From Oscillospiraceae bacterium (GTDB taxonomy: Bacteria; Bacillota; Clostridia; Oscillospirales; Oscillospiraceae): 64,000 nt of DNA. The first letter of the stretch is position 1; the number at the start of each line of letters is the position of its first letter. Location: contig JAFQBN010000005.1 of NCBI GenBank assembly GCA_017416685.1, forward strand, positions 1 to 64,000, read 5' to 3'. Positions 26,483-34,772 of this stretch are shown here, in pieces. The notes under the pieces are model-generated. The model was not told the origin of the DNA. It made no database searches and saw only the letters and a list, made by a program, of their open reading frames with translations. The translations under genes were made by a program, and so were the position numbers.

Positions 26483-27466
26483 TTACCACTCATCGCTGCC
26501 CTTTTCTTCCGGCAGCACAAGCTCCAGGGCCCGGATCGCCACCTCGATCATGCCGTCGTCCGGCTCGTAGGTGGTAAAGTTCTGCATCCACAGGCCGGGC
26601 GCCACCAGCACCCGGGTCAGGGCGTTGTCGCTGCGGCCGCACCAGCGGTTGAACTCGTAGCTGATGCCCACGATGAGGGGCAGCATGACCAGATGGGCGG
26701 CAAAGCGCAGCAGCGCGTTGTGAACGGGCCAGATGGAAAAGACCACCGTGGAAATCAAAATAGACACGATGATGACCACGAACAGGAAGCTGGTGCCGCA
26801 TCGGGGATGGTGCCGGGGTTGGGTGCGGACGTTGTCCACCGTCAGGGGCAGGCCCTGCTCGTAACAGAAGATAGTCTTATGCTCCGCCCCGTGGTACTGG
26901 AACACCCGGTGGATGTCCTTGGTTCGGGAACAAATTGCCAGATAAGCGAGGAAAATGATGATTTTCAGCACACTTTCCGCCACATTGCGCACCAGCATGG
27001 AGTCGGTGAACAGCTTCACTGCCGCCCCCAGCAAAGTGGGCAGCAGGAAGAACAGCACGATGGAAAGACCGATGCCCAAAATCACCGCAATGGTGATGAG
27101 CAAGGAGGTAAACTTGGCGCTGCCCAGCTTTTTCTCCAGCCATTGCTCAAATTTGGAGGGTTCCTCTGATTGCTCCCCCTCCTCAGGGTAGAACTCCGCC
27201 GACCACATCAGCATCTTTACGCCGTTGATCATGGAGTCCAGAAAGGTCACCACACCGCGCACCAGCGGCCAGCCCCAGATGGGACACCTTTCCCGCAGGG
27301 GGTGCAGCTCCTGCTCCTTGATCTCCAATTCTCCGTCCGGGCGGCGGACAACCGCGGCCTGCTTCTTTGGGCCGCGCATCATAATACCCTCGATCAGTGC
27401 CTGGCCGCCGCAGGTGGTCTTGAAACCACCGGCGGGACAGGCCCCGTTTTCACAGTTTTTGCTCAT
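26483..27466 (-). CDS. DUF1385 membrane protein (YqhQ family)
   Basis: A 327-residue protein. CGGQALIEGIMMRGP and WPLVRGVVTFLDSM are the DUF1385 signature. About four membrane helices follow, with a metal-like HRVFQYHGAEHKT and TQPRHHPRCGTSFLF between them. Function is unknown. The ATG at 27466 has GAAGGAG 5 nt upstream; a GTG 6 nt before it overlaps that site. prmC follows after about 29 nt. Confidence 0.9.
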   Translation of the reverse strand: MSKNCENGACPAGGFKTTCGGQALIEGIMMRGPKKQAAVVRRPDGELEIKEQELHPLRERCPIWGWPLVRGVVTFLDSMINGVKMLMWSAEFYPEEGEQSEEPSKFEQWLEKKLGSAKFTSLLITIAVILGIGLSIVLFFLLPTLLGAAVKLFTDSMLVRNVAESVLKIIIFLAYLAICSRTKDIHRVFQYHGAEHKTIFCYEQGLPLTVDNVRTQPRHHPRCGTSFLFVVIIVSILISTVVFSIWPVHNALLRFAAHLVMLPLIVGISYEFNRWCGRSDNALTRVLVAPGLWMQNFTTYEPDDGMIEVAIRALELVLPEEKGSDEW

Positions 27467-27547
27467 GGACACTCCTTCGGCGCAGTGCGCCTTGTTTCGA
27501 CTTTTATTCTATCAGCGTGGCAGTTAAAATGCAAGCATTTTTCGAAC

Positions 27548-28975
27548 TTATGTTCCAATCGGCAGTTGGATCTCTGCCACGCAGCCGCCCTCAGCTGCGT
27601 TGCTCAGGGTCAGGCTGCCGCCGTGGCGCTCCACGATCTCGTCACACACAGCAAGGCCGATACCGCTGCCGCGGGCCTTGGAGCTGCCTTTGTAGAACTT
27701 GTTTTTAACGTAGGGAAGCTCCTCCTCCGGAATGCCGGTGCCGTAGTCCCGGATGGCGATGTGGGCCGTGGCCTCCTCCACCCGGACGGTCACGTCAATG
27801 CGCTTGCCCGCGCCGCCGTGCTTGGCGGCGTTGTCCAGCAGGTTGCAGAACACCTGCCGCAGGCGCTCCGGATCACCGGTGACGGGAATGCTGTCCTCCG
27901 GGCAGTCGTAGTAATGCAGCTGGATACCGTCACGGCGGAAAAACTCGCGGTAGGTGTACACCGCATCCTCCAGCTCGGCCTTCAGATCCAGCGGCTCTAC
28001 CGTCAGGGTGAAGCGGCCGTCGGAAATGCGGGAAAACTCCAGCAGCTCCTCCACCATGTTGGTCAGACGGCGGGCCTCACTGACGATGATGCCCATGCCC
28101 TTTTTCACATCCTCAGGGTTTTGCAGTTCCCCATTCATGATGGTCTCACCCCAGCCGTTGATAGCGGTCAGGGGTGTGCGCAGCTCGTGAGACACGGAGG
28201 AAATAAACTCCGTCTGCACCTTTTCCGACTGACGTATCTTCATCGACATGTCGTTGATGGCATCGGTCAGCTCACCGATCTCGTCGTTGTAGCTTTTCTC
28301 CATCTGGATGCCGTAGCTGCCGTCGGCGATGCGGCGGGCGGTCTCGGTGACTCCGGCCAGCGGCTCGATAATGGAGCGCACGAAGTACAGATTGGAGACA
28401 TACAGCATAGCCAGCAAGGCAAAACCGATCAGCGCCACGGCACCGGCAGCACCCAAAATCTGGCGGTCCACCTCAGTCATGGAGGTGACCAGCCGCACGC
28501 CGCCCACCAGATTGCCCCGGTACAGTACCGGAGCGGTAACTGCCATGACCCGCTCGTCGGTGGAGGGGTCCCTCCCCTGCCACGGGGTCATGACCGCGCG
28601 TTCGAAGGCCCCACTGATATCCGGTGTGCCGGGCATGGTGCCGGTGGTCAGTCCGTAGCTGGAGTAGAGGATGGCCCCGTCAGTCTCAATGAACTGCAGC
28701 TCCAGCTTGTGCTTTTCACCGAAGTTATCCACGTAGTTTTTAGCCGCGCGCAGATACTCGGTCTCGGTATAGTTGCGGAAGAAGGATGCCGCACTGGAGG
28801 CACGGGCCTTGAGTCCCTCCTCCATAGCGTCATAGTAGTATCGGGCCATGGCCACGGAAAAAGCCGCCACGGCCAGCACGACCATGACCAGCACCACACT
28901 GATGCTGTTGGCCAGCCAGCGCTGACGGATACCGCGCATTTTTACCTTGGAGCCAAAAACGGGCCGCGTTTTCAT
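27548..28975 (-). CDS. Sensor histidine kinase
   Basis: A membrane kinase of 475 residues. TM1 is about 22-45, followed by an extracellular sensor domain to about 178, TM2 to about 200 and a HAMP domain. HisKA has SSVSHELRTPLTAINGWGE with His263. The HATPase domain has NLLDNAAKHG, DYGTGIPEEE and GSGIGLAV. It is encoded 42 nt after its response regulator and is last in an operon led by a lipoprotein. The stimulus is unknown; the lipoprotein may take part in sensing. Confidence 0.93.
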   Translation of the reverse strand: MKTRPVFGSKVKMRGIRQRWLANSISVVLVMVVLAVAAFSVAMARYYYDAMEEGLKARASSAASFFRNYTETEYLRAAKNYVDNFGEKHKLELQFIETDGAILYSSYGLTTGTMPGTPDISGAFERAVMTPWQGRDPSTDERVMAVTAPVLYRGNLVGGVRLVTSMTEVDRQILGAAGAVALIGFALLAMLYVSNLYFVRSIIEPLAGVTETARRIADGSYGIQMEKSYNDEIGELTDAINDMSMKIRQSEKVQTEFISSVSHELRTPLTAINGWGETIMNGELQNPEDVKKGMGIIVSEARRLTNMVEELLEFSRISDGRFTLTVEPLDLKAELEDAVYTYREFFRRDGIQLHYYDCPEDSIPVTGDPERLRQVFCNLLDNAAKHGGAGKRIDVTVRVEEATAHIAIRDYGTGIPEEELPYVKNKFYKGSSKARGSGIGLAVCDEIVERHGGSLTLSNAAEGGCVAEIQLPIGT

Positions 28976-29017
28976 GGTCGTGCCTCCTTTCGTTTTGATT
29001 TGCGCTCTGCCCGGGGG

Positions 29018-29704
29018 TTATGCGCCCCACTTGTAGCCGTAACCCCACACGGTGGTGATAAACGTGGGGTTCTGGGCATCGTCCTCGATCTTGATGCGCA
29101 GGCGGCGGATATTCACATCCACGATCTTCAGCTCGCCGAAGTAGTCCTTGCCCCACACGGCGTCCAGAATTTCCTCGCGGCTCATGGCCTTGCCGGGGTT
29201 TTCCATAAACAGCTTGACCAGACCGTATTCCACCTGGGTCAGCTTGATCCGCTGACCGTTTTTCTCCAGGGAGCGGTTGCGGGTATTGAGCAGGAAGGGA
29301 TGGCGCAGCACCTCGCCGGGTTCGGGGGCCGGCTCGCCGCCGGTACGGCGGAACAGGGCATCCACCCGGGCGGTCAGCTCCGCCGGGGAGAAGGGTTTGG
29401 TCACGTAGTCGTCCGCACCGCTCATAAGGCCGGTGACCTTGTCCATCTCCAGAGTGCGGGCGGTCAGCATAATGATGCCGATCTTGTTGTTGGTGCTGCG
29501 GATCCGACGGCATACCTCAAAACCGTCAATGTCGGGCAGCATCAGGTCCAGCAGAGCCACCCCGATGCCGGGGTTGTTCTTCAGCTGTGCAAGGGCCTCC
29601 TCACCGGTGGCAGCTTCCACCGTATCGTACCCCGCGCGCTTGAGGTTGATGACCACAAAGCTGCGGATATTCTCCTCATCCTCAAGGACAAGTACTTTTT
29701 TCAT
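29018..29704 (-). CDS. Response regulator, OmpR/PhoB type
   Basis: A 228-residue two-component regulator. The receiver domain has the acidic pair in LEDEE, phospho-acceptor Asp53 in LLDLMLPD, and the KPF lysine. The C-terminal winged helix contains LTQVEYGLVKLFMENPGKAMSREEIL and VDVNIRRLRIKIEDD. GAAAGGAGCGTTTGAG precedes the ATG. The cognate kinase follows. Confidence 0.94.
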   Translation of the reverse strand: MKKVLVLEDEENIRSFVVINLKRAGYDTVEAATGEEALAQLKNNPGIGVALLDLMLPDIDGFEVCRRIRSTNNKIGIIMLTARTLEMDKVTGLMSGADDYVTKPFSPAELTARVDALFRRTGGEPAPEPGEVLRHPFLLNTRNRSLEKNGQRIKLTQVEYGLVKLFMENPGKAMSREEILDAVWGKDYFGELKIVDVNIRRLRIKIEDDAQNPTFITTVWGYGYKWGA

Positions 29705-29720
29705 CTCAAACGCTCCTTTC

Positions 29721-31094
29721 TCATTCGCCGGACCAACTGCTGACGATCAGGCGGAAATTCTCCAGCAGTTCGTTCTCGTCCAGCCCGCAGTCCCACGTAT
29801 TGTAGAACGTGGCGGCGTAAATAGTGTTGCTGTCCTCCGCCAGGATAAAGCGGTTGCCGGTGGTGGCCCGCAGGGCGCGGCTGGCACCGGTCAGGCGGTA
29901 GATGCTCAAAAACGGCAGGGGTTCCTTGTCCTCGCCCTGCCACAGGGCAAAGACCACCGCCCGCTGACCGCTGACGGTGTCGTTGCGGTAGATGACCAGC
30001 CGGCTCTGCCAGTGGTCGGGAACCACAAGATACCAACCGTCCACCACACAGTGGTAGGTGGTGCAGATCTTACTGGCGCGGGAGCGGCTGTCGTACTGCA
30101 CCCAGTCGGCCAGCCACGCGCCGTCCAGCGCTCCGTGGGCCTCCAGCTGGCGGGGACGGGGCAGTTCCAAAATGTTGTCGCTGTTCACATCGCTCAGGGT
30201 CAGGTCGCGGTAACTGCTGCTGCACTCCCGACTGACCAGTGTTTCCGGGTCCAGCGCCAGATTGGTGGGCTGACCGCCCTTCATGGCGATGACATCAACC
30301 GCCGTACTGCCGTCGGCAAGGTCGCTGACCACGTACAGGGCCGGAGCAAAGTTTTTGATAAAGTTGGCCCGCATGCTGCGGATAGCGGTGGCCCCCACGC
30401 TCAGGGCCGTCTCCTGAACCGTCATAATATCCTCGGCGGTATTCCATCCGTACAGGGTCACTTTTCCGCTGTTTTCCACCCGGTCCACAGTACCGACGGC
30501 AACTTCCATCAGGCCGTTCTGGTCCAGGTCGGTCAGGCGGTAGCTGTCATAAACCGCTGAGACCAGCATCTGACCGTCGCCCTTCTGAACGGAGTAGACA
30601 CCCAGATAGTTGGCCTGTCCGCCCAGCTGCCAGCTGACCACTACCTCTTTGCGGGTGCGGTCGGTGACCGGGTCGCGGATCCCGTCCACATCAGCATAGT
30701 GGACGGCGTAAACGCTGTCTCCCTCACCGCTGATAACGCCGGACAGAACGTACCCCTCGTCCTCCTGCTGGGTATAAAAGCAGATGCGCATGGGATTCTG
30801 GGCGCCCACCACCCGGAAGAAGGTCACAGCCGTCTCCTGCGTGCCGTCATCGTCCATATCCAGCAGCTGCACAGCCGAGGTATTGTCACCGGTAGAGGGC
30901 GGAACATCCTCCACCGTGGTGGAATATTCCTGCATCAGATCCCGCCGGGTCTTGTCCACGGCAGCGGTCAGATTTTCATATCCGCGGGGCGGTTTGGGCA
31001 GTTTGTAGGAGTCCTCCGCCGCCCACGGGAAGCAGCCCGCCAACAGCGCGCACAGGGCCGCCGTCATGACTGCCAGCAGTACCTTTTTCCCCAT
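29721..31094 (-). CDS. Lipoprotein, repeat-containing, linked to a two-component system
   Basis: A 457-residue secreted lipoprotein of unknown function. The signal peptide MGKKVLLAVMTAALCALLAGC ends in the lipobox LAGC. The mature part has repeated D-x-D-x-DG-like segments (LLDMDDDGTQETAV, LTDLDQNGLMEVAV, LSDVNSDNILEL) that resemble FG-GAP/VCBS or integrin-type beta-propeller repeats. The start is the ATG at 31094, 6 nt after GGAGGG. It opens the operon with the regulator and kinase genes, which suggests an extracellular sensing or envelope-stress role. Confidence 0.85.
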   Translation of the reverse strand: MGKKVLLAVMTAALCALLAGCFPWAAEDSYKLPKPPRGYENLTAAVDKTRRDLMQEYSTTVEDVPPSTGDNTSAVQLLDMDDDGTQETAVTFFRVVGAQNPMRICFYTQQEDEGYVLSGVISGEGDSVYAVHYADVDGIRDPVTDRTRKEVVVSWQLGGQANYLGVYSVQKGDGQMLVSAVYDSYRLTDLDQNGLMEVAVGTVDRVENSGKVTLYGWNTAEDIMTVQETALSVGATAIRSMRANFIKNFAPALYVVSDLADGSTAVDVIAMKGGQPTNLALDPETLVSRECSSSYRDLTLSDVNSDNILELPRPRQLEAHGALDGAWLADWVQYDSRSRASKICTTYHCVVDGWYLVVPDHWQSRLVIYRNDTVSGQRAVVFALWQGEDKEPLPFLSIYRLTGASRALRATTGNRFILAEDSNTIYAATFYNTWDCGLDENELLENFRLIVSSWSGE

Positions 31095-31140
31095 TCGCCC
31101 TCCGCTCCTTTCAAGCGCCCGCATCCGCAAACTGCGGGCT

Positions 31141-31169
31141 ATAATAACCTATTGCATATCATATCACAA
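31141..31169 (-). promoter_or_regulatory. Promoter of the lipoprotein/two-component operon
   Basis: The minus strand reads TTGTGA (31169-31164), 17 nt and TATTAT (31146-31141). Confidence 0.6.
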
Positions 31170-31241
31170 TTCCCCGATTTTGGGTATACCTTTTATGAAA
31201 GAAATCCCGGTTTTTTCGCAGGAATATTTGCCCCAAAACGC

Positions 31242-31269
31242 AAAAAGAGGCAGGCGGTCAGCCTGCCTC
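31242..31269 (-). terminator. Terminator of the YigZ-family gene
   Basis: On the minus strand GAGGCAGGC pairs with GCCTGCCTC, followed by TTTTTG. Confidence 0.88.
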
Positions 31270-31283
31270 CAAATGGTTCGGTT

Positions 31284-31925
31284 TTATCCCCGCGCAGGCT
31301 GCCGCCATGGGACAGCCTTGAATGCCTCGCCGCTGACCAGCGGCTCAATTTCGCCGGAGGTGACGTCCACGATGCGAGTTCTGAAATCCTCCGCCCGCTC
31401 CTCGGGCAGCAGGACGGACAGCACCACGTCAGCGCCGTAGTCCACATTTTCCACCACGCCGCCCATGTCGGTCACTTCCCGGCGCATAGTCTCAAACATG
31501 GCGTAGGGACAGGGCAGCTCCATCGCCACCCAGCGGCGCACCACGCTGACACCGGCAGCATCCAGCGCATCCTTGGCACTTTGGGTGTACGCCCGCACCA
31601 GTCCGCCCGCGCCCAGCAGGATGCCGCCGAAGTACCGGGTCACCACGCAGCACACGTTGACGATGCCCTCCCGCTGAAATACGTTCAGCATGGGCTGGCC
31701 CGCCGTTCCCTGGGGTTCACCGTCATCGGAGTAGCGCACCGCACCGTCCCGAATGATGTAGCACCAGCAGTTGTGCCGGGCGTCGTATTCCTTTTTGCGC
31801 ACAGCCTCGATCATTTCCCGGGCCTGTTCCTCGGTCTCCACCGGCCATACCCGGCCGATGAATTCCGAGCGCTTTTCCACCAGCGTGGCCTCACTGCGCC
31901 CGGAGGGGATGTAATATTCGGTCAT
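31284..31925 (-). CDS. YigZ/IMPACT family protein
   Basis: A 213-residue protein with the UPF0029/IMPACT core: KRSEFIGRVWPV, DARHNCWCYI, YSDDGEPQGTAGQPML and VVTRYFGGILLGAGGLVRAY. The C-terminal YigZ domain follows. The family is linked to translation or stress in bacteria, but its biochemical role is unclear. CAGGAGGAGTCCTCC precedes the ATG. The 440 bp upstream are a repeat-rich spacer. Confidence 0.92.
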   Translation of the reverse strand: MTEYYIPSGRSEATLVEKRSEFIGRVWPVETEEQAREMIEAVRKKEYDARHNCWCYIIRDGAVRYSDDGEPQGTAGQPMLNVFQREGIVNVCCVVTRYFGGILLGAGGLVRAYTQSAKDALDAAGVSVVRRWVAMELPCPYAMFETMRREVTDMGGVVENVDYGADVVLSVLLPEERAEDFRTRIVDVTSGEIEPLVSGEAFKAVPWRQPARG

Positions 31926-32365
31926 GGAGGACTCCTCCTGTTTTGCTTGGTAATGGATAACGTTGTTTCGCCCTGCGGGGTGAGGATGGGGACGAGAGCT
32001 GTTCCGCCCCCGGGCGGGTGTGGAAGATTTCGCCCTGCGGGGCGTCGAGGACGCCGCCCCCTACACTGTCAGCATGGTACGCAGGAACGAAACACCCACC
32101 GCAGCAGGCGCGCTTGTGCGGTAGGAGCAAAACCCGGTTAATGCTTGGCAGGGCGGCAGCCTAAAGGTGCAACGTGGTATCGTCACAGGAGCGCCGGACG
32201 CGTGGAACGACTTGTGCTTACGAGCCGTATCTTTGGGGTCCGGGGTGCAGAGTGTTTGAGATGCAGGCGCGAAGCGACCAATCTCATCCACTCAAACCCC
32301 GGTGGCGTTTTGGGTACTTTGCCGCCGCGGGCAAAGTACCTCGCCCCGCAGGGCGAAACTCCCCC
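31926..32365. repeat. Repeat-rich non-coding spacer
   Basis: No credible gene in 440 bp. TTTCGCCCTGCGGGG occurs at 31966-31980 and 32028-32042 and as its exact reverse complement at 32344-32358. The hairpin GGTACTTTGCC/GGCAAAGTACC (32313-32340) sits next to the last copy. CGAGGACGCCGCCCCCTACA at about 32045 resembles dispersed intergenic repeats I associate with this bacterial group. It is probably a non-mobile interspersed element or a composite of several. Confidence 0.6.
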
Positions 32366-32557
32366 TTATTCTTCCGGAAACACTTTAATGTCCAGTGCTT
32401 CGCAAATTCTAAAAAAGACCTCGATGGAAGGACTCTTTTTTCCGCTTTCGATTTCATTAACGAAAGATTGTGTAATCCCCACTAGTTTTGCCAGCTTATA
32501 CTGGCTCAACCCAATAGCTTCTCTTTTCTTCTTGATGATTTGTCGATAGTCTTTCAT
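32366..32557 (-). CDS. Small XRE-family repressor
   Basis: A 63-residue single-domain helix-turn-helix protein. LSQYKLAKLVGITQSFVNEI is a canonical Cro/CI recognition unit, and ESGKKSPSIEVFFRICEAL completes the fold. There is no additional ligand or protease domain. GGGGTGATTGT precedes the ATG. It is divergent from an 80-residue gene, and three related palindromes lie over the two promoters. Base composition is clearly more AT-rich than the neighbours, which suggests recent acquisition. Confidence 0.9.
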   Translation of the reverse strand: MKDYRQIIKKKREAIGLSQYKLAKLVGITQSFVNEIESGKKSPSIEVFFRICEALDIKVFPEE

Positions 32558-32573
32558 ACAATCACCCCAAGCT

Positions 32574-32579
32574 ATTATA
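32574..32579 (-). promoter_or_regulatory. -10 box of the XRE repressor promoter
   Basis: TATAAT on the minus strand, 17 nt from a poor -35 (TTTCCT), and overlapped by palindrome 1 (32577-32591). A weak -35 fits a regulated or autorepressed promoter. Confidence 0.55.
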
Positions 32580-32591
32580 GCTTACAGCTAT
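32577..32591. promoter_or_regulatory. Candidate operator 1 of the XRE switch
   Basis: ATAGCT-TAC-AGCTAT, a perfect 6-3-6 palindrome that covers part of the repressor's -10 box. Confidence 0.7.
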
Positions 32592-32605
32592 CATTTAGGA
32601 AATAT

Positions 32606-32620
32606 ATAGCTTTCAGCGAT
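32606..32620. promoter_or_regulatory. Candidate operator 2 of the XRE switch
   Basis: ATAGCT-TTC-AGCGAT, the same 6-3-6 layout with one arm mismatch. Its last base is the first T of the TTGACA box of the 80-residue gene. Confidence 0.65.
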
Positions 32621-32648
32621 TGACATTCAATTCCCGATGCAGTATAAT
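32620..32648 (+). promoter_or_regulatory. Consensus promoter of the 80-residue gene
   Basis: TTGACA (32620-32625), 17 nt and TATAAT (32643-32648), flanked by operators 2 and 3. Confidence 0.88.
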
Positions 32649-32661
32649 CGCTATCAGCGAT
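32647..32661. promoter_or_regulatory. Candidate operator 3 of the XRE switch
   Basis: ATCGCT-ATC-AGCGAT, a perfect 6-3-6 palindrome over the end of the -10 box and the expected start site. Confidence 0.7.
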
Positions 32662-32679
32662 ATGCAAAGGAGATTGTTT

Positions 32680-32922
32680 ATGCATAACAACTACGATTTT
32701 ATGGAAGATTTTCGCGAAACGTGTGAGAACCTGATCGGAGACGTGGTACTGTTGGAGGCACTGCTCCTCTGCCGGGAGCAATCCCCGCACCGCCAGTCTC
32801 CGGAACAGTTTGACCTGCTGGTGGGGCGAGTCACGGGCTGTCTGTGTCAGCACACGAATGATCTGCTGGTCCTCACCCGCCCAAAAGAAACGGGGCGGTC
32901 CTGCGACCGCCCCATTGGCTGA
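32680..32922 (+). CDS. Small protein of unknown function controlled by the XRE switch
   Basis: 80 residues, MHNNYDFMEDFRETCENLIG onward, mostly helical and acidic at the N-terminus with three cysteines. I recognise no family. AAAGGAGATTGTTT precedes the ATG and a perfect consensus promoter lies upstream. Its last codons overlap the hairpin that terminates the convergent hflX gene, so the C-terminus (RPKETGRSCDRPIG) may be a recent read-through extension. It has no signal peptide or membrane helix. Confidence 0.7.
   Translation: MHNNYDFMEDFRETCENLIGDVVLLEALLLCREQSPHRQSPEQFDLLVGRVTGCLCQHTNDLLVLTRPKETGRSCDRPIG
32884..32913 (-). terminator. Terminator of hflX
   Basis: On the minus strand GGGGCGGTC pairs with GACCGCCCC around a 4-nt loop and GTTTCTTTT follows. 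It lies inside the 3' end of the convergent 80-codon gene. Confidence 0.8.
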
Positions 32923-32929
32923 TATTCTG

Positions 32930-34216
32930 TTATTCCTCCCACGGTTCCTTATGGGGCTGCCACCCCTCCACCAGCGGGCCAAGCCTGCCAATGGTCTTGG
33001 GGGTACACACCGCCACCACGTCGATGGTCTCGGTGTACTCCACCTGCTCCACCTTGGCCTCTTTATAGAGGGTGTCCAGAATGCCGCCCTTGTCATAGGG
33101 CAGATGGATGGTCACCCGGCGATTTCCGCTGTCCAGATTGCGGCCGATGGCGGCCAGCAGTTCGTCCAGTCCCTCCCCTGTCTTGGCGGAGATGGACACG
33201 ATGCGCTCGCCGTGGGGACGGATTTCACCCACGTAGCGGTCACACTTGTTGAACACTTCCAGTCGGGGCGTCTGCTCGGCGCCCAGCTCCCGGATCAGGT
33301 TGTCCACCACGGCGGCCTGATCCCGCCACTCCGGGTTGGAGGCATCGATGACGTGCAGCAGCAGATCGGCAAACTGCAATTCCTCCAAGGTTGCTTTGAA
33401 AGCCTCCACCAAGTGGTGGGGCAGCTTGGAAATGAATCCAACCGTGTCGGAGATCAGCACCGTGCAGGTATCGCTGATCTCCAGCATGCGGGTGGTGGTG
33501 TCCAGAGTATCGAACAGGCGGTCGTTGGCGGGGATATCCGACCCGGTCAGCTTGTTGAGCAGGGTGGATTTGCCCGCGTTGGTATAGCCCACGATGGCCA
33601 CCACGGGTACTTCGTTTTTCTCTCTCCGCTCCCGCTGGACGGCCCGGATGCGGCGCACGTCCCGCAGCTCCTCCTCCAGCTTGGAAATTTTTCGGCGGAT
33701 GTGACGGCGGTCGGTCTCCAACTGGGTCTCGCCGGGACCGCGGGTGCCGATAGCACCCTCCTGCCGCTCCAGATGGGTCCACATACCCAACAGGCGGGGC
33801 AGCAGGTATTTGTACTGGGCCAGCTCCACCTGCAAGCGACCCTCGCGGGTGCGGGCGCGCTGGGCAAAAATGTCCAGAATCAGGGCCGAGCGGTCCAGCA
33901 CCGCCACCCCCAGTTCCTCGCACAGCACCCGCTGCTGGGAGGGGGACAGGCTGTTGTCAAAGATGACCATATTGGCGCCCAGAGATTGAACCAGCTCCCT
34001 GACCTCGGCCACCTTACCCTCGCCGATGAACGTGCGGGGATCGGGGCTGTCCTTGGACTGCATGACCACGCCAAGGCTCTGTCCGCCCGCCGTTTCCAGC
34101 AGGGCGGCCAGTTCCTCCATGGTCTGGTCGTTGGCATTTTCCTCGTTGGGCAGACTGTTGGCATTCAGACCGACCAGGATCGCTTTATCCATGTGATGGG
34201 CAGTATTTTCTGTCAT
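32930..34216 (-). CDS. hflX: GTPase HflX
   Basis: A ribosome-associated GTPase that splits stalled ribosomes. In 428 residues the N-terminal HflX domain has FIGEGKVAEV, and the glycine-rich linker is GAIGTRGPGETQLE. A G domain has G1 VGYTNAGKST, G3 DTVGF and G4 NKCD. The ATG at 34216 has AGGAGG upstream; the longer frame overlaps the preceding gene. It follows the flavin reductase gene by 19 nt. Confidence 0.95.
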   Translation of the reverse strand: MTENTAHHMDKAILVGLNANSLPNEENANDQTMEELAALLETAGGQSLGVVMQSKDSPDPRTFIGEGKVAEVRELVQSLGANMVIFDNSLSPSQQRVLCEELGVAVLDRSALILDIFAQRARTREGRLQVELAQYKYLLPRLLGMWTHLERQEGAIGTRGPGETQLETDRRHIRRKISKLEEELRDVRRIRAVQRERREKNEVPVVAIVGYTNAGKSTLLNKLTGSDIPANDRLFDTLDTTTRMLEISDTCTVLISDTVGFISKLPHHLVEAFKATLEELQFADLLLHVIDASNPEWRDQAAVVDNLIRELGAEQTPRLEVFNKCDRYVGEIRPHGERIVSISAKTGEGLDELLAAIGRNLDSGNRRVTIHLPYDKGGILDTLYKEAKVEQVEYTETIDVVAVCTPKTIGRLGPLVEGWQPHKEPWEE

Positions 34217-34235
34217 AGCACCCTCCTGTGGGCAA

Positions 34236-34739
34236 TCATCCTTCGATATAGGCCTCCACCACCTGGCCGATGTACATGGTGTGGTAGTCCTCGCCGGGGT
34301 AATAGTGAGCCAGCACATCGGCGGGCATGGCACTGCCATCCATAGGCTGGGCATACCGCTTGCGGCAGACCAGCACAAGGTCGGCTTCGGCAAAGTAAGG
34401 CGCATTGCCCTCCCCGGTTTTTACTGTAAAGCCGCATTCCTTTACCTTGTTGATGTCACGGCCGCTTTTGCTGCCGCAGATGGCAAGCTGAGGCTTATAC
34501 TGCTCCGGCATAAAGGACAGGGTGAAGTACTCCTCCCGGTCCACGAATTCCTTGGTGTAGCGTTGGGGGCGGATATACACTGTGGCAGCCGGTTGCCCCC
34601 AAATTACGCCCAGACCGCCCCAGCTGGCGGTCATGGTGTTGCAGTCCTCGCCCTGACCGGCGGTAATCAGCATCCACTGGTCACCAATGCGGGTAAAGAC
34701 ATTTTCACGCAGGTCCTTCAGGTCGATTCTTTTCAGCAT
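34236..34739 (-). CDS. Flavin reductase-like protein (FMN-binding split barrel)
   Basis: A 167-residue flavoprotein. ITAGQGEDCNTMTASWGGLG and YIRPQRYTKEFVDREEYFTLSF match the flavin-reductase-like split-barrel family. Substrate and electron partner are unknown. CAGGAGGTCTTGTT precedes the ATG. It lies between the FUSC-like membrane gene and hflX, all on the minus strand. Confidence 0.85.
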   Translation of the reverse strand: MLKRIDLKDLRENVFTRIGDQWMLITAGQGEDCNTMTASWGGLGVIWGQPAATVYIRPQRYTKEFVDREEYFTLSFMPEQYKPQLAICGSKSGRDINKVKECGFTVKTGEGNAPYFAEADLVLVCRKRYAQPMDGSAMPADVLAHYYPGEDYHTMYIGQVVEAYIEG

Positions 34740-34772
34740 AACAAGACCTCCTGTTTTTTTGATATGGCTGCA

